Shown in pieces: positions 1 to 12,700 of a stretch of 64,000 nucleotides of DNA. The position numbers were made by a program, and so were the translations under genes. Positions within the stretch are counted from its first letter, which is position 1; the number at the start of each line of letters is the position of its first letter. The DNA comes from Myxocyprinus asiaticus (Eukaryota; Chordata; Actinopteri; Cypriniformes; Catostomidae), in NCBI RefSeq assembly GCF_019703515.2, contig NC_059359.1, forward strand, positions 987,501 through 1,051,500, given 5' to 3'. The notes under the pieces are model-generated. The model ran no database searches and was not told the DNA's origin. It was given only the letters and a program-made list of their open reading frames with translations.

Positions 1-303
1 TCAATCCGCACATCTTATTACGTGGCTTGTTGAGCGCGTTGCCATGGAGACATAGTGCGTGTGGAGGCTTCACGCCATCCACCAAGGCATCCACGCTCAA
101 CTCGCCACGCGCCCCACCGAGAACGAACCACATTGTAGCGACCACGAGGAGGTTACCCCATGTGACTCTACCCTCCCTAGCAACCGGGCCAATTTGGTTG
201 CTTAGGAGACCTGGCTGGAGTCACTCAGCACGCCCTGGGATTCGAACTAGCGAACTCCAGGGGTGGTAGCCACCTCCTTTACCACTGAGCTACCCAGACC
301 CCC
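1..303 (-). mobile_element. tRNA-derived SINE, copy 1 (cut by window edge)
   Basis: Read on the minus strand, it starts with a tRNA-like head: a box A-like TAGCTCAGTGG and a box B-like GTTCGAATCCC near 230-250. The body is shared with the copies near 22.8, 35.9 and 51.6 kb, including the stretch spelling GCAACCAAATTGGCCCGGTT. The distal tail lies left of the window. The short reading frame inside it is not a gene. Confidence 0.8.
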
Positions 304-500
304 GACAAGTGTCTAACAATTTGGTCTAAGAAGTTGGAGTAATAATAATAATAATAATATGTTTATTTAGTAGAACAGTATTTTTCAAGCCAACATAATA
401 AGTTCCTTAACAAAAAAAACAAGCTTCACGTGCCTGTTTTTAAACTCTAGACTTCTGCTGTAATGGTGTTTTTAACCTGTAAGACATGATTTAAACCGAC

Positions 501-723
501 CTTGTCCTCGAGCTGTTTAACTCTTCTTTTGAGCAGAGCGTTCTCTTTCTCCGTGTCTCGTAATCTCTTCTTGATGTCCTCGTATGCCGTGACCAGGGCG
601 AAGTGAGACGCCACGGACTCGTCGCTGGCGCACACAGACACGGGGCTCTCGGTCGGGCCGTACGCCGTCTCATGCTTCAGGATACAGATGTCATCATCCA
701 CAGCGGGGAAATCCATACCACAG
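501..723 (-). CDS. azi2: azi2 first coding exon
   Basis: The acceptor TTTGGCAG ends at 724 and the ATG follows seven bases into the exon. The reading frame is open to 501, where AAG is followed by GTCGGT. That donor is weak, but it falls at a conserved phase-0 position after the EDK residues. The exon could extend if another donor is used. Confidence 0.8.
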
Positions 724-2175
724 CTGCCAAACAACACATCATAAACACATTCAATAATTAGTGACAGACGGATATACAGTATATGAGCCAGGCTGATTAA
801 TCACATGATATTTGGCTATTCTGAGATTATCGGTAGCCTTGAAAAATCTTTCATCTCTTTTTGGTAAGTTTAAATGTCCATATAAACTATATTAAACAGC
901 ATTATTTTATAATTACATGCAGCTTTAATGAGCTCATATTAATCGATAGACTACATGGCATATTTGTATTTTACAAATTCATTTACCACACTGCAGGACC
1001 ATTTAAAATTAACTAGTGAAGAAAATAAGATAATGATAAAGATGATAATGTTAAAAAAACATTAACATTAATTGTTAATTGTTCACAATTAAGGTCCAAT
1101 CAAGTATTTGTCCTGATTCAAAAAACAAACAAAAAAAAAAGATTTTTATGCATGACAGAAAAGACAATAATATTAATTATTAATATTATTATAATTTATT
1201 GCTAGCAATAAAATAATGAATTATAACATTATTATAATGATTGCTAAACACATTTAATGTTGATCTATACATAAGCTGTTTTGATAAAGTGTCTAGATAA
1301 CACTTTTATTATGTAAATATTATTATTATTATTTAAATAGCAACGCTTAGGTAACATGAACTAATAATGAACAATACTTTAGGTCACTTTAATTAATAAA
1401 TCTTGGTTAATGATCATTTCTACTCATGAATACATTACAAGTTGTATATGTTAACATTAATTAATGCATTATAAACTAACATGAACAAGCAATTTTGATG
1501 CATATCAAACAACATAAATGTTGTATATAATTATTCATGATACCTAATGCATTTACTAATGTTAATAAATATAATTTTGCAGTATAGTGTTACAAAAAAA
1601 ATACAATAAATAAAAAACACCTTTATTTTAGATTGTAGGACTCGTTAAAATCGAAAGAGAAAGCAGCTTTAGTGTGACAAAGGAGCAAAGAGCAAAATGA
1701 TGAATGTCGAATGAAATATGAGGCAGATGAGGTACATTTCTTAGATTAAAAACACCACTAACATGATTATTTACATTATATGAGAAAAAAATAATCATAT
1801 GAATCCTCAAGTAAAGCAGCAAATGTCCTTTTCAGCAGCACAAAGCAACAAGCTGTCATGTCAAACTCCAGCCAATCATCACTTTAATTTGTAAACAAAC
1901 AAACATGTACGTTGTTTCAATATGATGTTTTTGTGTTAAAGATGTTGACAAATATGAGGCTCAATAATGTGCTCCCTATCTAGTGTACTATGGGGTGACA
2001 CACTTACCAGACAGCAGTCAGACTGGACAGCAGAGTGGAATATAAATATAAACCATGATACAGAGTAAAAACACGGTGATTTAGAGAGAAGACAGTAAAA
2101 ACACGACAAAATAAAGCAGCAACACACAAACACACACTGCAGGAAGTGAACCTCTATGACGACTGTACTTCCGGC
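501..2175 (-). CDS. azi2: azi2 (NAP1), TBK1-binding adaptor, 5' part only
   Basis: The first coding exon gives a 72-residue N-terminus. It has an acidic DDDICIL segment, then DESVASHFALVTAYEDIKKR, then a heptad-rich segment (RLRDTEKENALLKRR) that begins a coiled coil. This matches vertebrate AZI2/NAP1, a cytoplasmic adaptor that binds TBK1/IKK-epsilon in antiviral and NF-kB signalling (family knowledge). The chosen start is the ATG at 714-716; an upstream in-frame ATG at 737 lies in the intron, before the acceptor. A 5'UTR exon lies at about 2008-2175. The rest of the gene, with the TBK1-binding region, is left of the window. Confidence 0.85.
1050..1600. repeat. AT-rich palindromic MITE remnant in azi2 intron 1
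   Basis: It holds inverted copies of TTAACATTAATTAATGCATT-like sequence plus motifs such as GATACCTAATGCATTTACTA. The better preserved element near 58.43-58.75 kb has the same motifs. It is AT-rich and noncoding. Confidence 0.4.
2008..2175 (-). other. azi2: azi2 5'UTR exon 1 (inferred)
   Basis: On the minus strand the sequence GTCTG is followed by the strong donor GTAAGTGTG at 2000-2007. Just upstream lies an ETS site. The intron to the coding exon would be about 1.28 kb. The 5' limit is not visible; the value given is an upper estimate. Confidence 0.5.
2167..2174 (-). promoter_or_regulatory. ETS/GABP-type site of azi2 promoter
   Basis: The minus strand reads CCGGAAGT, a consensus ETS site typical of TATA-less housekeeping promoters. 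It sits just upstream of the inferred 5'UTR exon, and a TTAA-bounded transposon begins 38 bp further upstream. Confidence 0.45.
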
Positions 2176-2211
2176 GGAAACACAACTGTATTGCAATCCA
2201 CTTCTATTTAA

Positions 2212-2819
2212 CCCTTGTGCGTCAATTTAAATAAGTTACTCAGAGGACACAAACGTCCGCGTCAAAAAACTGCCATAATAATATTATATATTAATATTAT
2301 TTTCCACTTTCAATAAGTTATTTTTTTATAAGTCATAACTACCAAATATTCAATTATTTTCAGGATTTTAACCCTTTAAATGCCAGTTTGTTTATATAAT
2401 GCAACTGTTGTTTATATATATATAATAAAAAAACACATAAAATGAATTATTTTACATAAACTCAATGCTAAGGGGATTTATTTATTTATTTAATTTTTTA
2501 TGTTTTTTTTTTGTTTGTTTTTTTTTTGGATTATCACAGTCAGGGATATGTCAGTGATTAGCAACAACATTGATTTTGATGCATTATTATTTTTTGTGCA
2601 GTGTCAGATAAAAAAATAACAAACTCACACTCAGGACCTTAGAGGACAAAAATGTCAGCATCAAAAAACTGCCATAATAATATTATATATTAATATTATT
2701 TTCCACTTTCACTGACTTAGGTTTTTTAACCAACATCAGTCCTGATCATAACTACCAAATATTCATTCATTTCAGGATTTACCTTTAAATGCCAGTTTGT
2801 TTATATAATGCCACTGTTG

Positions 2820-2886
<67 letters not shown>

Positions 2887-3398
2887 CACACATATTTCTC
2901 AATACACACATACAGAACACACTCTGACATCCATACCAACACACACACACAATTTTATCTGCATCATTTATTTAATTGGCCTGCAGTGCACTCTAATACA
3001 GCAAACAGAAAATAGGGGAAAAGCTTGTATTTGCTCCATAAGCTAAACATGAGAAAAATGGCGCCATCTGGTGGAAAATATTAAAATGTAAATTTTGAAG
3101 CCAGGGCTCCAGAATGAAAGCATAATATCATAGAATTCATTATTTTCTGCTTTAATTACACTAGGATCAAATATTGCAGTTTTAATTGGTTTCAATGGGG
3201 ACATTTTTGTCCTGGAGGTCCTGATTGTAACTATTTTGTGTATTATAGATGTATTATAGGAACTGACGTTAAAATATGAAAATTCCCCCAAAAATACACA
3301 CCTTTGGCTAAATTTATGCCATTGGCATTAACACAGACAAAATAATAAAAAAAAACAAAAATGAAAAAGACAAAAATGTCCCGAAGGTCGCACAAGGG
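2212..3398. mobile_element. TTAA-bounded, piggyBac-like nonautonomous element
   Basis: The left end is TTAA then CCCTTGTGCGTC; the right end is GGTCGCACAAGGG then TTAA. That gives terminal inverted repeats (CCCTTGTGCG) flanked by the TTAA target duplication typical of piggyBac-like transposons. The interior holds two direct copies of about 150 bp (near 2255-2420 and 2650-2815) and a CA array. No transposase is present. Confidence 0.65.
2827..2892. repeat. (CA)n microsatellite
   Basis: About 65 bp of nearly pure CA dinucleotides inside the TTAA-bounded element. The reading frame across it (poly-His-Thr) is an artefact. Confidence 0.95.
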
Positions 3399-3469
3399 TT
3401 AAATTAATGGGAGAAAGTGGAACGCTCAACCAAGAAGCTCTGAGCGCCCATCGGTCAACTGTTGTAGAA

Positions 3470-3548
3470 AGGAAGTCCCGCCTTACAGGTAAAAGAGCCA
3501 ATCACCTTTTAGATATAGACATCGCCTGTCAATCAACCCGAGAACGCA
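3470..3548 (-). repeat. Short dispersed repeat, copy A
   Basis: On the minus strand this carries GACAGGCGATGTCT, then TCTAAAAGGTGATTGGCTCT. Related copies lie near 28,012-28,070 and 53,408-53,490 on the plus strand. The family is not recognised. Confidence 0.5.
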
Positions 3549-3689
3549 CATGCGCATTAGCTATACAAGACAGAAAAAGCCCAGTCAGCTCTGATTGGTC
3601 AACTGGTCCAGTCTGTTGTGATTGGTCAACTGCTTAGAGCGTGTGTCGGAAATGTAAAGGCCCTTACCGTAACCGAAGTAGCCCTTAGG

Positions 3690-3925
3690 TGGGCATTATG
3701 CAAATGTGTTACATAGTGACATAGCTAAGTCACAGAAGTAATGGCTGGACTGCAAACCAGCCATTTCTTGTAGTTGTTGAGGAGTATTTTCTGTGGGAGA
3801 GAATAACTCCCTTTGGCGTGGATTTTGTGCTTTGTAACTTTGCAGACCTTTTACATGCACAAACAGCTATATTACACACTAAAGGAAAGTCCCAAAAAGC
3901 ATAACAGGGCCTCTTTAATAATAAC
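3690..3925 (-). mobile_element. MITE/short interspersed fish repeat
   Basis: On the minus strand it begins AAAGAGGCCCTGTTATGCTT and contains GTGCATGTAAAAGGTCTGCA. I recognise this as a common noncoding dispersed repeat of cyprinid genomes. There is no coding sequence. Confidence 0.4.
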
Positions 3926-6790
3926 CATTGTAGCCCTGATCTAGTAATGATTATTGTGATGATGCACTTTCAATGTGTGGAAAAAACCTAGATGCAGTGT
4001 TATGATTAAAACAGAACTCAGGTGTCTTGAGACGCGTCTAAAAAACCGCGGTGCTTCTGCTCGAGGTGGTAAAAAACAGCGATACGTGGCGCAACGGTCA
4101 AAGACATCCATCTAGCGCATATTTACATAGAAAAACAATTTAAATACAGCGCATCGCGTGAACAGCCCCTTACATTCTGTAAAGTATCCTTGGAACGCTG
4201 TTTTACAAATCAAAAACACTGCATGATAACATTCTTAAAGGAATAGTTCACCTAAAAATGAACATTCTTTTATTATTTATTATGTCGGTCCAAAACTTTA
4301 TGACTTTCTTTCTTCTGTAGAACATAAAAGACACGTTAAAAAAAAAAATACATTAAAAGAAAATTTTCCCCTCTGCAATAGCTTTCAAATCTCATTCACA
4401 CTTGTGCATATTAAAACCTGGTGCATCATGTTCAGTTACAGTGCACTCGAGAACCAATGGCATTTGAGTGCGTTTACATGCACGTTCTTACATCGATTAT
4501 GCTTAATAAGCTGACAACGTGTGTGGTCATATAAACGTGTTAAACAGCGTTCCTTTATCGATGTAAGGTCATAAACAGCATAAGAATAAGCTGATCGACA
4601 CAGGTAGATTTTTGCCCGTTACGCCGATTTCGCGTGGCATGTAAACGCCTTAACTACGTTCTTACCGGCTTATCCAATGTGTGCACATGTTGAGCGCATG
4701 ACTCTTCACTGATGACGTCAAAAGCAGACAACAACTCCTTTATTTAAAATGTCATGTGAATGCAGATTTCTTGCTATGTCTGATTTTTTAAATAAGCTGA
4801 TTTTTGGGAATTATGCAGGGCCGTTTCTAGCTGTAAGTGGTATAAGTGGCCGCTTAGGGCCCCTGAGCCACCAGGTTGGAAGGTTGTTTTCTTGGGTGGG
4901 ACTGAATCCGGGACGGCGCCCAATCAAGAATTCACTTAGGGCCCCCACATGCTCAGAAATGGCCCTGTGTGCATATGAACGCGCTCATTGCCGTAAAACC
5001 TGGCAAGAAACATTTTAATGCCACAAATTTGAATATGTGCAAGCACCCATGAGATTTGAGAGCTCTGGCGGAGGGGAACTTAAATTTTGGCATGCTCCTC
5101 AAAGTTTTATTGTAGGTCTGTCTTCAAAGGTTTATATGTTATCATTTGAGATGAATTTCTCTATGGAAAATGAATGGATTTTTACTTCCGGAACCTGACT
5201 GTTGCACTCTCTTATGATGTCACAATACAAGTATTCAACTGTGTAACAGCATGTTCTCAAATAGAGGGTCATATTCCCATTTTGATTTTCATGAGATCTC
5301 CTCATAGTTCAAGTGCTGCTGATATCTAGTCTGTGAGAATAAAGAGGTGGAGCGTTTGACCCAGTGTTCAGAAATGTGGGACCAAAACATCTCAACACCA
5401 GAAGTAAAGCATGATTTAAACCCTTCCCGCTCTCACCAACAGGGAAGCCAAAAAGGCAAGTTGATCTTGGGAAGATCTCCAAAAGTTTTTTCTTGCCAGA
5501 CATTGGGCAGGAGAAACGTTCACGAGAATAAACGACCTCAGGGCGTGTTGGAGTCAGAGCACCCATCATTTGTCCAGAGCTATTGCTCAAAAATCACTTA
5601 TGAGACTGTGTGACCAGTGCAATCGCTGACCGCTCCACCTCCTCTCTAATGCCTCATTTACCTGGCAAACGCTGGGCTTTGCCACAATGCTGTGTCACTG
5701 CACCTTGCCATTTCAGTCTGTGCCCCATTCAAGCTCTCAGATAGATGTATGAAGATGGGCACCTATAGGCTCACCAGCCAGTGTTGTCTATTGTGAGTTA
5801 AAGATGGTTTGAAATAAAATGAACAAAAAGGCGAGTGTAGTCTTACCCCATTATACACGGCAACAAAAAAAACGTTTGTAATTACTCTTTTTTTTTTTTT
5901 TTTTGGCTTGTTTTCCCATATAAATATCTAATAACACATTTAAAACAAGGTACATTTACTTGAGGATGTGTTTTCAGAGAATGCTGAATATAATCTTGAA
6001 TATAAGGGTATTTTGTCTTAAAGGTGCATATCACTTTATAAAAGTCATATCAGTAACCTTATAAAAGCTGTTTTATTCTACATGGAGAGGGTCCGCACAT
6101 GGGGGCTGCCATGTTATAATCACATGACATGAATCTCAGTCACTGTCCTGTTATTTGACACTTTCACTCATTGATTAAAGTAATCATGGCTGAATTAAAG
6201 TAATCATAGCTAAATTTCTACAATTTCTGAATTAAACTCCTTGAGTATTTTTTCCTGTAATTCAGTAAAGGTTATTTGGAAGTGTTTAAAAGATGCTTTT
6301 GTCCTCTTTTCTTTATTTTTTTAGTAAGCACATGTTAAATACAACCTCTTAACTCCAGGCACAAGCTGAATTGTCGGTTAAGAGCTGATGGTTAATCGCT
6401 GCAATAGTTGCTAGATTAGTTGTCGATTATCAAAATAATAATTAGTTGCAGCCCTAATGAGAAAATACTGTAACCACTAGGTGGAGCTGCTCACAAAGTA
6501 AGCAAACCTCATTTATAAGCAGGTTTCTCCACACGCTTCCTTTCAGGCTAAGAGTTGTATTAAAACCTATTTCGATTTTTTCTGACATCATGTTATTTTG
6601 AATGATCTAATACTGTGATGATCATATGAAACAAACTCAAACTCTGAGCCACACTCACACAGGTGTCTGATATATGGCAGGTGTGTATACATGCATACTT
6701 GTTAATAGGTCAGTATGGACTGTGTGTTTTATTTTGTTCTCATTAAATGTTGGGAAATGAAAGAGCGTTACCTAACAAGATAATCCGAAT
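3926..6790. other. Intergenic, repeat-rich, no gene seen
   Basis: This lies between the azi2 5' end and the 3' end of the TLDc gene. It contains half a foldback MITE (near 4235-4330, AAAGGAATAGTTCACC), an element with inverted GCGTTTACATG ends near 4468-4650, and a small hAT-like MITE at 4816-4967. The overlapping frames near 5.3-5.6 kb on both strands lack splice logic and recognisable protein motifs. Confidence 0.5.
4816..4967. mobile_element. Small hAT-like MITE
   Basis: The ends are CAGGGCCGTTTCTAG and, inverted, CAGGGCCATTTCTGAG, 152 bp apart. CAGGGCC-type termini resemble hAT elements, but no clear 8-bp duplication is visible. Confidence 0.45.
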
Positions 6791-6799
6791 TACACATGA

Positions 6800-9700
6800 T
6801 GCAAAAGCCATGCTTTTTATTAGACGTTTCAAGGTTTACAAATGCAATGCCAGCACTGCATGAGAAATACAGACACAATCTTAGTCAGTAAAATAGTTTA
6901 AACATTTAAAAAAACAGACTAATTTACATAGTTCAAACAAGTTATTTAAATACAGTACAAAAATACAGTAATTTGTAGTAAAATCGCACCCATCCATTTT
7001 TAATTTTCACATCCTTTTTCATCAATGCTCTGATTGCTGGACACAAATCAATTAGTAGTATAACATGTAAACCATTGGTCCTCTATTAAGTGCATTTTTA
7101 AAGTGAAGACACTGAGTATCTGACAATACACAAAGTGACTTTTCCTCAGTAGTACTCAAGAGCTCTATTCCAAAACAGCCTACATAGGGAGCTCCCTTCT
7201 TAGGCAGAATCCTAACTGAAATAGAACCTTATACAGAAAGTGACAGATTTGGATTTCAATAACACACACAAGATTAGCTTAAATAGTCCATTTTTAAATA
7301 CACGATGCCCAGGAGTGAATTTATGTGCTACTCTAGAAGCTTTAAATCACCATTACAGATCTTGAGTAATGGTTTTCAGCATTGTCAGTGTTGTCAGTTT
7401 TCAGTCAGGTGGACTTTGACTGGATTTGTACAGTTACTGAAAATAGCAACTCCAAACGGTAATCCTGCCCCAACCTGTTTTCTTGATCCACCTGTAACTG
7501 TTTCAGTTAGGAGACAAGTTACGGCAGTTTCAGAGCTGGAATGGTTTGTTGCAATGAAGCCTTTGGCGATGCTGGGAAGATTCTTGATTTCTCTTCACAT
7601 GAAGGTCCACACCTCCAGATCCTGAATGGTGAAGTCATTATGGAGTGAGAGTGGCTGGTTGTAGAAAGTGCTGCATGAATAACTCGAGCCTTGATACAGG
7701 TCAGCATCCAACCACAGGCCAAAGTATCCACTGAACACACAAACAACATGATCATTAGATAAATCCATCCATGTGCTTTTATCAATTATCATTAAAGGAT
7801 TAGTTCACCAAAAAATTAAAGTTCAGTCATTGTTTACTCACCCCTGTGTTGTAATAACCCTATATGACTTTCTTTCTTTTTCTGAACACAAAATGTTGTG
7901 CTCAGTGATGTCATACAATGGCAGTTTATGGTGACCACCTCTTCAAGCTTCAAAAGAACACAAAAGTATAATTCAGAAGTCTAATAAATTATTCATGAGA
8001 CTCATGATTGTTGTGAAAGCATACGATAAGATTTGATGAGAAACAAACTGAAATCTAATGTATTATTTAGTGAAAATGTTCACTGACCGTTGATCTCCTG
8101 TGCGAGTTCATGATAGGACACGAGAGCAACAGTTCACGCAGCCCCTTCACGACATTGGGGCGTTCAAGTGAAAACTCGTTTTATCTTAAAACAGGTCCTC
8201 CACAGCGATAGTCACAACACAACACAGCTGCACACAAAACAGAGAACAGAACTTTCTAAACATGTCTGAAGAGTTTGTAGTCGAAGAATTGATGCATTTC
8301 TATGCCCAGCCTTATTTATTTTTTTTAAGTTTTTGGACCGGTGCCAGTTCACAGTGGACAGAGTAACCCACAAAATGCTGAAAATAGAAAACAAGCGATC
8401 TATAGAATGTACCATCACTCATCACTGCTGGTTAGGACAAAAACTCTGATTACCATAGAAAATATACCTTTAATCGCGTCATTTGCCATCAGTTTAGGAC
8501 ACGGTGTGACCGTGGCTGCCTGTAGCGCTCCTCTATAAATAAGGCTGGGCATAGAAATGCATCAATTCTTCAACTATAAACTCTTCAGACATGTTTAGAA
8601 AGTTCTGTTCTCTGTTTTGTGTGCAGCTGTGTTGTGTTGTGACTATCGCTGTGGAGGACCTGTTTTAAGATAAAACGAGTTTTCACTTGAACGCCCCAAT
8701 GTCGTGAAGGGGCTGCGTGAACTGTTGCTCTCGTGTCCTATCATGAACACACACAGGAGATCAACGGTCAGTGAACATTTTCACTAAATAATACATTAGA
8801 TTTCAGTTTGTTTCTCATCAAATCTTATCGTATGCTTTCACAACAATCATGAGTCTCATGAATAATTTATTAGACTTCTGAATTATACTTTTGTGTTCTT
8901 TTGAAGCTTGAAGAGGTGGTCACCATAAACTGCCATTGTATGACATCACTGAGCACAACATTTTGTGTTCAGAAAAAGAAAGAAAGTCATATAGGGTTAT
9001 TACAACACAGGGGTGAGTAAACAATGACTGAATTTTCATTTTTGGGTGAACTAATCCTTTAATACAAAAACGACTTGGGACTTAAATTAATAGTTTACCC
9101 AAAAATGAATATTCTGTCATCATTTTATACTGTCAAGCTTCAAAACAGACAAAATACACCATAAAAGTAGTCCAAACGACTTCTGCAGTCATACGATAGC
9201 TTTGTCTTAATTTTAAGCCCTTATTCATAGTTTAAATTGATCGCAAGCATTTTAGGTTTCTTTATTGTCTGTTTTGGATCTTGATATACTGTTAATCACC
9301 ATCTGCTTTCATTATATGGAAAAGACCAGCATGAACATTCTTCCGAACATCTTTGTGTTTCACGTAAGAAAGTAAGTGAGTAAATGATGACAAAGTTTAC
9401 ATTTTTGGCTGAACTATACCTTTAATGTCATGAAACAACAGTAATACTCACCCTCCGCCTCCCATCTGGAGCGAGTCGAGGAATCCTCTTACAAAGTAGG
9501 AATTTTCTCCACTCCAGCGGAATATCTGCATGAACACAAACCGTTTAAGAACCCGTGACATTACAGTAGGACAGCAGGCAGTTGTCCAGCTATTTAACAA
9601 AAAACAGAGCGGCAGGGACTGAAAAAATATTTACCTGAAACTCCGGACAGAAGCTGTACAGGAACGTTTCTCCGGTGCCATAACAGTGGCTGCTCACTTT

Positions 9701-12700
9701 GAAAGGGTCGGAAGAGAACGCTCCAAAAACCTGAAAATTATTCAACAAGATTGTTTTATCATTTAGCACATGTCCAGGTCCAATTTCACCCCAACAATCA
9801 AAAGATAGAAGGAAATATACAGAAATATTTTGCATGTTTTATAAGATTCATCCATGTTTACGTTAAACATAGCTTAGTTTTCAAATTCATTTAAAAGTGC
9901 ATAAAAGAAGTTGCACATATTGAGGGTTTAACTGATGTAAGATCAAGTCATGCATGTGCATCAATGATCAGTTTTTCATCTTACCTGGTTGTTTGTATCC
10001 TTGATGACCAGAAGAACAGGTCTGTCTATGTCTGCCATGTGTCTGTAGAGTGTGTTCAAACTGGTGCCGTGCTCCGTCGTGCTATACAGTAATTTCCATG
10101 GATACTCTTGAGTCCGTGCCGGAATGTGATTCATCAGCTGTGAAGATCAAGATGCACATATAAATATATAGAAATAATGAAGAAACGACATTTATGAATT
10201 TGACGGAGCACCTTGTGCATTCAAGCTATGCATTTGATCAGTCCATGCATTGCATGATGTACCAGATGAACACTAAATTAAAAGTTTAAGAACTTAAAAA
10301 AAGCTTACTCGTTCAAGATGATGCACCTGCAAAATATGACTTTGGTCTGTTAAAACTGGCAGCAGATCCTCAAATTCAGAGTCTGTGGAGCTACAGAGAC
10401 TCAGACGACGCTTGTCCGGTTTTACAGTGATGATCTGAATGCAAAGACACAAGAAAAGCATTGTTAACATCAACGACCAATGAACAGATAATCCACTTAA
10501 AATCATCAAAGCTTTGGAAATCACACAGTAAAAAAATAGCAACTTGTTACTTTATTTCCTAAGCAAGTCTTAAGAATGACTTTTGTTGGTGTAACAATGC
10601 ATTCAGGTTAATTAAGCTATATTAAATAGTATCTAGCCTAACAACACATGAGCCTCTGTATGCTGGCTTCAAACTAAAAAGCATTTTTTTCATGCATTCA
10701 TAAGATGCAGAGATTTTCATGCACTGTCAAAATTTTGCATGCACATTGCTGCTCGTTTTCTAAAACTCTCACAAATTCATTCCTCAAAGACAAGCTCACC
10801 TCTACAAAAGGCTCCTCGGATGTTTTGGCAAAGTATAAAACCTTCATGCTCTTTGGTATTGGTCTCATGTCTACTGAGGGTATTTCTGGTGTGTAATAGT
10901 TGCTTTGAAAGTGTCTTGACTCTGTTTGTGTCCTCAGCCACTCTCTGTCTGCTTATATAGTGTTTCCTGCCTCTCATTGGTCTGTTCATTTTTTTCTCTC
11001 TTCCCGTCAGTTCAACCCTAGGGACTTTTAATTTATTTTCCAGCAAAACACAACATAAAAGAGGAAGTCTTGCCAAATATGGTATGTTAACAGTAAACTG
11101 TTACAAGTCGCTTGCAGCCTCATGGCACATTAGAAGTTTGGAGATGGGAAAATGATTGTGTTCCTGGAGAATTATTTAAATGTGTTCTAACTCACAATTG
11201 CACAAATCCCTTTTATAACTCAGTTTTTTTCTCCTATAGACATCAATCAGATTAAATAGAGAGCAAATTGAGACTTTTGCTAAAGTCTTCTGCTTCTGAG
11301 ATGTTTCTCCAGAGAAAGACTCCAGTAATCTTACATGCATCTGCACTAGAGTTCTGAGTTGAGATCTCAACAATGTCTCAAACTGTGCTCAGATTTGCAG
11401 AGATCTCAATATGAACTCAAACATTTCTCATTAAATTCTTCCAGGTCCAAATGATCTATCCACAATTAATCTATATGACAACAATGACAGTGATTGGCTC
11501 ATTGGTGTCTATTTGTGTTTCTAAATAAGTTTTATGATATTTAGAGATTCTGATTCTGATTTTTGTTTCCAAATAAGTTTTATGGTATAGAGATTTTTTT
11601 AACCAACTAGTATAATATCTGTTTTGTCTGCATTTATTTTGAGGAAATTGGTGGTCATCCAGTTCTTGATCTCATAAAATATGGCAATTAAAGAACAGGG
11701 GGGAAAGTGGCAGTGGGTTTGGGGCTAATATGTGTCCTGAGCTCGTGCTTTTCAAAACTAGTGAAGCAAAAACGATTGTTTTTGTTATCTGCAATGTTGT
11801 TCCGAAAAGCTGCGCAAAGAACTACTCCAACAGAAATTTCCTAATGAAAATAATTAACTAAGCTCAAAACTGTTTTTGCAACAAAATATGCAAAATATCT
11901 GATTGTAAAAGCTGTAATAAATGTGTTACGTCACATTAAAACTAAATGCGCGTGTATCTCGAACACTCTGTGCTTTACAGCAGTGATGCTGTCAATCATG
12001 TACATCACCGTTGCCATTATTGGCCCTTTGTTGCCAAGTCCTGCCCATTTGAGAGCTTGACCAATCATCATATAAAGCAGCCAGGCTTCGATTCAAAAGC
12101 CAAATGTCCAAGAGAGTGCAACAGTCAGGTTCCAGAAGTAAAAATGCTATTTTTTTTTCCATAGGCGATAACTTATAAACCTTTACAGACAGACCTACTG
12201 TGAGCTACCATGAAGCCACTAGTCCACGTTATTTCAATTTTTAAAAAAAAATCATGTTTAATAGCAAATTCCTGGTGAAGAACTACACTACCCATGATCC
12301 TGTAGAGAAAGATCCACTAAGCAGAGACAAGCAAAGGGCGCCAAAAGTGCTCTGCAGCAACCGCCCAATCCCATGATGCATTGTGAATGATGCAGTCGAG
12401 TCGCTCTCCCTACACTTTCAAACATATATCTGAATATTTTGCAGTAAAATAAAAAAAATATTAATTAATCAACAAGTTTAAATAAAAACTATATATATTT
12501 CTTAAAGTTACCTGCCAGTTGTTGGAGGCGGGATTCTTGAGTAAACTGCCAATCACAGTCAGTGTATCCCTGTGGACCTTCACTAAGCTCTGCTTTCTGC
12601 TGTGTTTACTGTAGATGCTCTCTGGAGACCACTGAACGAAGAACGTATACAAATGATCGACTCTAAAATAAACAGAAGCATACTCCGTGTTATGAACTGT

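Noticed and set aside
2789..3046. His/Thr-rich frame
   Set aside because: It is translation of the (CA)n microsatellite.
5309..5613. Overlapping frames on both strands
   Set aside because: No splice sites, homology or codon signal; likely chance frames in repeat-derived DNA.
10960..11040. Interferon-response element upstream of the short TLDc promoter
   Set aside because: The best stretch (AGAGAGAAAAAAATGAAC on the minus strand) does not fit GAAANNGAAA. Inducibility is therefore only suggested by homology.
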